64,000 nt of DNA, taken from NCBI GenBank assembly GCA_034359265.1, contig CP136891.1, positions 45,376,001 to 45,440,000 on the forward strand, written 5' to 3'. The number at the start of each line of letters is the position of its first letter. The first letter of the stretch is position 1. The translations under genes and the position numbers were made by a program. Positions 55,883 through 64,000 of the stretch are shown one piece after another. Under the pieces are notes generated by a model. It did no database searches, was not told the DNA's origin, and worked only from the letters and a program-made list of their open reading frames with translations. The stretch is from Canna indica (lineage: Eukaryota > Streptophyta > Magnoliopsida > Zingiberales > Cannaceae).

Positions 55883-58674
55883 TGTCACACCCCAACTTAG
55901 GGTCACGTGATCGGCCAAGGTATACGTGTCTATACCCCGCAGCCTAAACCATGCACGTGCCAACTCAACAAATAAATATAGCGAAAAAGAAATAACAAGT
56001 TTTATTTTAATAAAAACGAACCAAAATAGAGTTTATTTCAAATAGCTCCAATGAAACGAAAAGTGCAGAAATAACATTATAAGTTCAACAATTCAAAAGT
56101 TCAAATACATTAAAGTTTGAAGTAAATGACATAAATGCCCTCAGGGTTACAACTCCAAATCAAACTAATACAAGTGCATGACTACTACCAAAAGACTCGA
56201 CTACGATCCTAACTAGGACTGCTATGAGATCATGTGGCTCCTCTGCCCTCCAGTTGCGCCAAGTGCTCCAGCCCACCTCACCGGTCAGGCTCTGCAAAAT
56301 AGAAATCAAACGACAATGGGTGAGTTCAAAAAACTCAGTGAGTGGTTCTACCAACCCCCATAAATAAACAGCATAGAGATAAGCAAGAATAACATCTATC
56401 TCTATAGGAGGTAAAGTCACGAAGGTGTGACTAGCTAACAGGTCATATGGTCACTACCTTCCGAAGGCAACCAACACCCATTCGGTGAAGAACAACGGGC
56501 CTAAGCCTACCATGCCCTAAGGCAACAACACATACTAGGATAATCGGGAAGGCCCTCCGAACTTATCCTAGTATACAAAAATTCGAGAGCAATCGAGAAA
56601 GGCCCTCCGAACTTGCTCGACGAGACGCGTAGGGACAATCGGGATTCGCCCATCCGAACATGCCCCTTTAAGATATCATAGGAGTAATCGGAAAAGGCCC
56701 TCCGAACTTACTCCTAAAAGATATCACAGGAATAATCGGGAAAGACCCTTTGAACTTATTCCTTAACACCACCTCAGGGATAATCGGGTAGGCCCTCCAA
56801 ACTTATCCCACGAGGCTAAACCAGAACAATCAGGAAAGACCCTCTGAACTTGTTCTGTAGGTTGGGAATTAGGCATCCAACCTTCTGGGTTTAGACCGCA
56901 ATCCGGCTCCTCTACGAGCCTCTCCGTCATTTATAAAGATATGGCGCACCATGACCTAAGTCATGACTCTCCTAGGGTGTCTTGGGGGTTATCCTATTGG
57001 AAAGTGTCTCAACACTCCAAACCCGACCCCAACTCCTAGACCCGTAATATCATGAACCCGTGTGGTTTTATTTTATGAAAACTTTATGTGTTGGTTCATA
57101 ATAGATTATGTTGACCCTTAACCCAATTTTAATTATGCAATTAAAATTTAAATCACGAAAATTAGGGTTTTATTTTAGATTACTGTTCTGCCAATAACCG
57201 ATGTGTCTAACCCGAATCTAGTCTCCAAAGTGTGTCCTATGTTTCCAAACTATGTTTTCTGGTCGAAATGATAGGTTACACGATTATATTCACAGAAATA
57301 CACACACCACAACAAACAATCTAAAATCAGCACAGATTCGTCATCTCATCATACAATTCCAGCAACATACAATTTTCAGCATACTATGAAATTAAATTCG
57401 AAAATTATCAAAAATTAACTCCTAAATTATCATTAGGACAGAATACTAATCTCAAGATTTATTTCACAGAATTCATGCTTTTTAATCAAGATTAAAAAGA
57501 ATCTACCATGCTTTAATCAAGAAACAATATCAAGATTAAAAATCCCCCTTCTCAAGAATCCTCATGACATAAATTACAAGATCTTGATCCTAATCATGAT
57601 TCCTATTCAAAAATCATAGATTTAATCCTAAGCATGCAATCCATATATCAAGAACTCAAATTAGGTGAAAAGATCAAGATTTTCATGTCAAGAAAACAAG
57701 AAGGTTCATTCGGGCTTTTCATCGAACACCTTGAGGGCGACCCTTGTTCCCCCCTTGGCCGAACACCCCTAGGTTTACCCTTGGGCTGCCGAGCCCCATA
57801 GAGGAGAGATTAGGGTCTCCTCAAGCACAAACTCCAAGAAAACACTGCAAGAACTCGAAGAACAATTCAAGAACGAAACATAAACACCAAGCCGCCAAAA
57901 ACGACTTCAAGAATTCGAATAAAAACCCGAAAAAAGAGGGTAAACCACTCACCTAAATAAGAAGGATGATTAAAGAAGAAATTTCGGACGACGGCCCTCG
58001 AATCCGGCTTCAAGAGATGGCGGCTCGACTCAAGAAAGGGGGAGGAGGGGCGGCGGCTCACCTCAAGCCGCCGGCTTGAGAAGAGGGAGAGAGGAAGAGA
58101 GAGGAGCTGGCTTGGCTTGGCTCCTCTCGGCTTGGCTCCAAAGGGAAGGAAGAAGGAGAGGAAGGAGAAGGGGAAGGCTCAGTGGCTCGGCTTGGCGGCT
58201 GGGGCTTGAGGTCGGCGGCTCCAAGGAAGGGGAGAGGGGCGGCTGGCTCGGCTTGGCTCCTCTCTCCTTTCAGAACTTGTGTGGCTCCAATAGGGAGCCA
58301 CAAGCCAATGGGAGGGGGGTTTATACTCCCTCCTCAACCCTAACTCCACTAGCCCCTTTATCCAACCCACATCCGCCTCAAGCCGAACCCGAACCCACTA
58401 ACTTAATTAACTTAATTAATCCTATTCTCCACATAACCATTTAATACATGCACACCCATATGCGACATAATTAAACAATCATGCATACACAACATAAAAT
58501 TAAATAAATTAATCTACACAAGCAAAAATTTACACAATTCTTATTCTTACTTACCCGAGCTCGCAAGCTCGCATTAGACCATGAGTCGACTCAGCTCAAC
58601 CTCGAACTAGTCTGCTAGGCTAGCAAACACACACACAATAAACGAAAATTAGAATTAATATATAGGATATTAGA
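55883..58674 (-). mobile_element. Solo LTR, minus orientation
   Basis: Plus-strand ends TGTCACACCCC and AGGATATTAGA. A perfect 5-bp duplication GCCTC flanks it (55878-55882, 58675-58679). It is the reverse complement of the LTR at 1761-4439 in almost all blocks. The minus-strand TATA box is near 58328-58322. 2792 bp. Confidence 0.92.
56533..56882 (-). repeat. Tandem array of covarying hairpins, better-preserved copy
   Basis: Seven units plus a GGTTGG/CCAACC hairpin (56860-56882). Arms: TACTAGGATAA/TTATCCTAGTA (56533-56573, 11 bp perfect), GAGCAA/TTGCTC (56587-56618), GGGACAA/ATGCCCC decayed (56632), TAGGAGTAA/TTACTCCTA (56679-56716), GGAATAA/TTATTCC (56729-56762), GGGATAA/TTATCCC (56777-56819), AGAACAA/TTGTTCT (56823-56856). 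The shared core is TCGGGAAGGCCCTCCGAAC. Confidence 0.9.
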
Positions 58675-58679
58675 GCCTC

Positions 58680-59619
58680 CACCCTTACTCATTCCTTAGA
58701 AATTTGGATATTGATGTCCTCATCCATTCTAAGAAATCCGGAAACTGAGTCACTACCTTAACCACCGTAATTTCCTAGGAACAACCTTCTCCCTGCGTGT
58801 CCCTAATCGGCCGGCTCTAAGAGTTTAGAAAAAACCCTAGGGTAGTCGGCCCTTAGGTGGCGTTTGATGCATTACCTTTGAGATTACCAGACAATCTAAA
58901 TTATCTTTCAAATAGATTGCCACTAAAAAGATTGCCGGTAATAGTATTTGGTATGCACAAGTAATATTATGATAAAATTGCTAGAATTCACATAGACATA
59001 TTTGGTATAACAAATATATTACCAATTAGTGATATCTACTTTCCAAAAATACTATTTTCACGAATATATTATAATATATATTATATTATATTGCATTATA
59101 ATAATACTAGAATATTATATTATAATATAATAATATAATAATATATAATATAATATATTATATTGTATTGTATTGTATTGTATTATATTATTATAATAAT
59201 ATTATAATTAATCATTTTCAAGTCCCTCAAGATTCCAATGGACTGTTGCACCAACCAAGTCCCTCAAGGGACTCCTCTTTCATGCATAATCGAACAAAAC
59301 AATAAGGTAGCAAGAAACGTTTACCAATCAAGCAAGATTTCATATTTTCATCTTCCTATTCATCTAGGCGCCAACATGGATAAGGCCACTCACCGGAAGA
59401 AGGAATCAAGAAGAAAGACAACTTCCCACGACCTTGCGTAGGCGAGCTCCAGTGAGAACAAATTCCGGCCATCTCCAATCTCCCTCCTCCTCTCTCCTTG
59501 CATCGCCCTCTTCTTGGGGTGTGTGCGGCACAATGATGAGTCGTACGGTCCCAAGAGGTAGGTTTATATTATTATTATTATTTTCAAATTACCAAAAAAA
59601 AAACCCACAATTTAAGTTA
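58680..59619. other. Intergenic, AT-rich repeat tract
   Basis: 58869 onward (GGCGTTTGATGCATTACC) looks like the left end of a MITE with no right end found. 59050-59220 is an AT tract with a (TTGTA)n run at 59160-59185. No gene. Confidence 0.4.
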
Positions 59620-59878
59620 TGTCTAACTTAATCTATATTCACCCAATTCGTGTCTGATTCGAGTTCCGACCGAACCCCCAAACTCGACTCAAGTTTGACA
59701 CCCATCTAAGAACCAAACCAACTTAAGAAATAAAAATTATTCGCATGTAAGGACCGTACCTTCAATCACGCCCTCCGGCATTTCCCTTGGCCCAGTCCGA
59801 CGCGCATCCAAAATTTCCCGTTGAAACCAAACTAATTTAAATTAGAAAATTTACGCGGGTATTACATTCCTGATCATA
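59620..59878 (-). mobile_element. LTR end fragment, minus orientation
   Basis: On the minus strand it starts TGTAATACCCGCG, the start of a gypsy-type LTR, and it matches the scrap at 32080-32290 inside a Mutator-like MITE (shared TCTGATTCGAGTTCCG). Confidence 0.6.
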
Positions 59879-59880
59879 GA

Positions 59881-60262
59881 TAGGGGTGTGCATAGGTATC
59901 GGGTAGACCCAGGACCAGTTGGAACATACCCTATCAGGTAGACCCGAATTAAATTCGAGTAGGGTCCGGGATAAAAATTAAGGAACCGATTAAAACTGAT
60001 TCCGATTCTGGGTCCAACATATCGGGTACCCGGAACTAGAATCAGTACCCAGAATTTGTACCCTGGAACTTATAACTGAGCAGGTTCCAACAGGGTACTC
60101 TATTAGAACCTGTTATGGAACCTGTAGATGAACATGTTCCAACAGCATACCCGCAGCCAGAACTAGAGCCTATGGTTTCGGGTAGAGTCTGATTCCAGAT
60201 TCCAACAGAGTAGGGTTCGGGTATCATAAAAAATACAGGATACTCAGACCTGCTCACCCTTA
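59881..60262. mobile_element. hAT-like MITE
   Basis: Ends TAGGGGTGTGCA and TGCTCACCCTTA; 8-bp flanks ATCATAGA (59873-59880) and ATCATGGA (60263-60270), one change. 382 bp, internal GGGTAGACCC and GGTACCC motifs. Confidence 0.85.
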
Positions 60263-60279
60263 ATCATGGATATCATATG

Positions 60280-61740
60280 CTTATCAGTGTCGAACCTAAA
60301 ATTATTTCTCATAAAACTATAATTCATTGTTTGTTATCATCAAAATCAAGTTAAAAATATTAGGCCATTGATACCTTTCTCTTTTATGCTAACAAACACT
60401 CTTTAGGAGTAATTCACTTTTTACACAAAGAGTATCTAAATTGGGATTTCTCCCCTGATCAATATGCATATCTAAATAAAATGTCTCCACATAACTACAA
60501 GAATGCAATTTTGATATAATTTTTCTCATTAAAATATATATTCTCCCCCTTTTGGTATCAATTACTAAGGGCAAGAAAGATAATGATTATACTATCAAAG
60601 TTGAAATTTTAATGATTTTACAAATTTTTTAAAAGTGTTAACTAATGAGATGTGAAAAACTATATCAGTATGGAATTAAATTAGCTTAACCAAAGTCAAG
60701 GTCCAAAATTTATATAATTTTTCAAAGTATCGTAACTTGAACACTTAAAAAGTTAAAAGGATTTTTGAATGCATCGCTCAAAAATTCATAGAAAATCATA
60801 TACTTGATGGAATTTTTTTAATTTTTCACTGCACAAACTAGATTTATCATGAAATATTGAGCTTTAATAATTTATCAAATAATATTTTATTAAAATTTTA
60901 TAAAATTCACTGAATTTGCAATGATATTTTTCTAAATATTTGCTATTTTCAAAATATTTTTAGATTTTAGCCAAACTTGAACACAATGATATGATCATTT
61001 GAAGCATGTGTATGAAGTGTCGAGTAAAGATAATATTTCTAAGTTCATTTATCAAACTATCACAATTTCAATAAAAAATAAGTAAGTATCAAGGGTTTTG
61101 CCCATGTATGAATTTTTCATTTGAACATGTAAGCATAATTTTGAGGTAAATAACAATTATTTTCCAATAATGAAATTTATACCCCATTCCTGACAACTTT
61201 TCCAATTATTTTTCATATTTTTCATTTTTCTTTGGCCTTTCATAAAATAAGCATATCTTGCGAGCAAGCTTCATTAGTATCGGAATGAAATTATCGCTAC
61301 AAGCAAGATAACCCAAACTAGATAGCAAAGAAGGTTTCAAATTTCTTAATTAAATCAAAACTTTGCTAAATAGTTAAAAAATTACTTCAAATGATATAAT
61401 ATGATACCAAAAGAAATTTAAAGAAATTTAAAAACATAAAACCAATTATTTGATAATGAACAAAACAAATAATTCATAGCTTTGGCATTGGCATGAAATA
61501 GATCAATTTATTTTTTAGTCCAATTGCTTATATCCTCTAATCATTCAACATTTTTTTGTTTTAACATGCTCCATACATCCAACCCTTGGGTTTTTAAGAA
61601 GGCATACATCCTATATTTTCACAACCCAAAATCTAAACAATCAAAGAGTGGTGGTGCATGGGTGGAAGTCTCTTGAGCTAGTGTGGTATTGGAAGCCATA
61701 AGTGAAAGAAATAATACCCTTGAACCAATCACATGTTGAT
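60280..61740 (-). mobile_element. SIRE-like remnant: LTR end, 3' region, gag start
   Basis: 60290-60367 resembles the LTR end (TGTTTGTTATCATCAAAATC, then TTAGGCCATTGA). 60370-61440 matches the SIRE 3' non-coding region at 40200-41200. It then joins the gag start (see next entry) with no protease, integrase or RT between, the same layout as 18030-20649. Confidence 0.68.
61440..61699 (-). pseudogene. SIRE-like gag N-terminus
   Basis: MASNTTLAQETSTHAPPLFD, then KYRMYAFLKTQGLDVW and NAKAMNYLFCSLSN with three stops. It aligns with the gag at 20649 (KYTFLKTQSLDLL, NAKTTHLLYCLFSN). Confidence 0.75.
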
Positions 61741-61812
61741 GTGCAGGGAACTATTTTTGATTAATGAATAATATGAGACAACTTTTCATCATATGTTGCA
61801 TCTATATTTTGT

Positions 61813-63501
61813 CACTACTAGAATTATCGTTGTCACCGACGGCTAAGGTCGTGGCTGAACCGTTGGTGAAAAATAGCAGGACGGTGGGAGCCGTGGAAAA
61901 AGACTGTCACTGATGTGTGCGTCTCAGATAAGTTGTGACGGCCAACCGCTGCCATCACAAGTAATCATCAACGACAATGTGCGACTGTCGCTGACTTAAA
62001 CACATCAGTGATGGCCCTCGGCGACTATCGCTTATTTAAACACATCAATCGCGGTTGTGAGCCGTTAGTGATATTTAGTGCTGCCACAGGCCATCAGTCA
62101 TTTACGATACGCTTTCAGCCATGGCGTAGTGATGGGCGGCCGTGGGTAAGTCGTGGCTGAAGTTATATCCTGTAACTGAAAAAAAATTAAAATTTTGAAA
62201 ATTCCTGTATATACAATGATATCATCAATCACATATTACAACTATACATTTTCAATCACAGATTGCAACCACAAAACCTCATACACATACATTTTCAACC
62301 AACCATACAAGTTTTACTTAAATATCATCAATCTAAGCCTCAAACCGGAGGCAAACAAGTATCAAAATATCATATATATATACACCTATAAGTATATAAA
62401 CAACTAGAAGTCTCAAATCAGAGGCAAACAAGTATCAAAATATGAAATGTAAAGTATAAACGTCTATCAAGTATCTAAGCCTCAAATGAAGGCTAACAAG
62501 TATCAAAATATAATCAAAATACAATAAATCAAAATCTCACGATTGCGGTGGAGGCGGTGGAGTCAACAGCGACTAGGTCGGGAGCGTCAATTGGGTCGAG
62601 GAGGATGACGACTGCGACACCATCGGTAGAAGGCCTGAGTGAGATGCAATTTGAGTGAGGAGGGCCTGCATGTTCTGCGTCGTCTGTCTCAACTCGTCAT
62701 TCGTGCGTCTTTGCTGTGTTAGCTCGGACTCCAAGGCCGCTATCCGGCTCTAGTCCTGCATCCGCGATGTCGAGGGCCGCTCACCCGCAACAGGAGGGGT
62801 CGGTATCCCAAGTGGCCCTAACACGGCGCGTGCAAGGCCACTGTTTGCAAAGCCATAAACATGGTCGTGCTCCTAGCCACCTGCGGCCTCGACCCATGCA
62901 CCCACGAACGTTGGCCAGTGTCGGCGTCCACGTCGACATTGGTGGTGACTCTAGGGGTGGAGGAAATCTCTAAGTGGGGGCTGGAGGAAAATACCTCACC
63001 GAGAAGAAGGGCGACAGTCGGCGAAGGGTCAGAACACTGGCGGCGATGAGCGACAGCAGGCGAAGGCAGCGGCGACACCAGCAGGGAGAGAAGAAGAGAA
63101 GTAGAAGAGGAAGGGTCAGGCGCAAACGCAAATAAAAAGTTTATCACTGATAGTCAGATAGTCGTTGGTAAATCGTGGATTATTATTTACTATATCACCG
63201 ATGGCCCACGTTGGTAAATCTTTTTATCATCGACAACCGCTCCTAGTCACGGCTAATGACTAATTACTATCACCGATGGCCTACCTCGCTCACTCTAAGC
63301 CGTGGCTGATAACTTTTATCATTTTGCGCATTGTGCGCGCCAACGGCTATGAGCAACGGTCTAAGGCGACCGTATGAGAGTCGTGGCAGATGGGATCACA
63401 TCAGCCATGACTTGTGCGACCGTAGGAAAATCGTGGATGTTTCCAATGGCTTGGGCGGACATCGGTGAGCCCCGTTGGTAAAAGCCACTATTCTAGTAGT
63501 G
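61813..63501 (-). mobile_element. CACTA element 3, short deletion derivative
   Basis: Perfect 12-bp ends CACTACTAGAAT and ATTCTAGTAGTG; flanks TGT and TGC (2 of 3 match). 1689 bp. Subterminal CACGGC/GCCGTGG motifs resemble element 2. It keeps the leader (63110, minus strand CCTGACCCTTCC) and the last exon of the Transposase_24 gene and nothing between. Confidence 0.88.
62536..62925 (-). pseudogene. Transposase_24 last-exon remnant
   Basis: Minus strand: WVEAAGG, VYGFANSGLARAVLGPLGIP, GERPSTSRMQD, then RIAALESELTQQRRTNDEL and LTPPPPPQS. It matches 46090-46480 (WVEAAGGWDHGRVYGFADSG; RIRTLEETVARQ). Two stops. Confidence 0.82.
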
Positions 63502-64000
63502 TGCATATATTATATTGTGATGAACCCCATGGACCCGGGCAATTGATTCCAAGGCCATGATGAGATCATGCTAGTGAGACTTGGAATCCAAATGCCCATG
63601 TTCTAAATGTTCCTAGTCATAGGATCATCAATTAGGGGATTGGTGATTCCGAATAGACTGGTGAACTTGGTACATGACTTATATGATAAGGGGTAGCTAC
63701 TCTCACAATTATCTATGAGCCGTCATTTAATGTACAAGTGCAGGTGCTCATTAGGAAATAAATTCACTGAACGGACCTACACGAGGAACACATAATGGAA
63801 TACTTACATGAGTATCGGTAGGATGTTCCTCGGATGATAGTAGGTGCAAGCAGTCCTTGGACCGGAGGTTGTCATGGTTACCTTATGAGTGTCGACCCAT
63901 AGCTTTGAACTTATCCCTACGTGGCCTTCAGTGTCATGTGCTGGATACCTCTGGGCATGGGAAAGCACCCATGGAGGTATGTGAGCAACTAATATGGAAT
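63502..64000. other. Unassigned repeat-like sequence
   Basis: No open frame. The composition resembles long LTR or satellite-like plant repeats, but no terminus is in the window. Confidence 0.3.

Noticed and set aside
58869..59220. Possible complete MITE
   Set aside because: Only a left-end-like sequence is present; no inverted right end or target duplication found.
63502..64000. Possible protein-coding sequence
   Set aside because: No open frame of useful length and no recognised motif.

Overview
This is a transposon-dominated stretch of a flowering-plant nuclear genome. Evidence: LTR retrotransposons primed by initiator tRNA-Met (the TGGTATCAGAGC site occurs three times), plant-type CACTA transposons carrying both tnp2-like and Transposase_24 genes, hAT-like and Mutator-like elements, a LINE, and one GC-rich single-exon plant gene. 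The GC-rich gene hints at a monocot or magnoliid, but the sequence does not settle this. No tRNA, rRNA or CRISPR feature was found.

Layout. 1-12085 is a Ty3/gypsy chromovirus of Tekay/Del type with very long LTRs; a solo LTR (1761-4439) sits inside its gag. 12837-17298 is another solo LTR, holding a hAT-like element, which holds a Mutator-like element, which holds a palindrome. 17644-24660 is a minus-strand Tat-type gypsy whose interior is partly replaced by a SIRE-like copia fragment. 24880-34850 is a LINE broken into three pieces by a copia element (25597-about 33140) and by a hAT-like insertion. 35395-35877 is the only convincing host gene. 38545-48353 holds SIRE-like LTRs, one LTR nested in another and carrying a 4.4-kb CACTA element. 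48920-58674 holds a truncated second CACTA element and three long LTRs. 58675-64000 holds LTR scraps, a hAT MITE, a SIRE gag remnant and a deleted CACTA derivative.

Nothing in the transposons looks translatable end to end: every gag-pol has stop codons, frameshifts or lost catalytic residues. Target-site duplications let the insertion order be read: 4 solo LTRs have 5-bp duplications, hAT-like elements have 8-bp, Mutator-like elements 9-bp and CACTA 3-bp.

Most interesting signal. Several unrelated-looking long LTRs carry, roughly 0.7-1.2 kb before their 3' ends, tandem arrays of short hairpins whose stems differ from unit to unit yet stay complementary, while the loops stay conserved. This compensatory pattern (3488-3785, 56533-56882, 483-655, 11016-11233, 16354-16544) suggests that a structure, not just a sequence, was maintained in the retrotransposon leader. 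The CACTA elements separately carry a long conserved foldback just upstream of the transposase reading frame.
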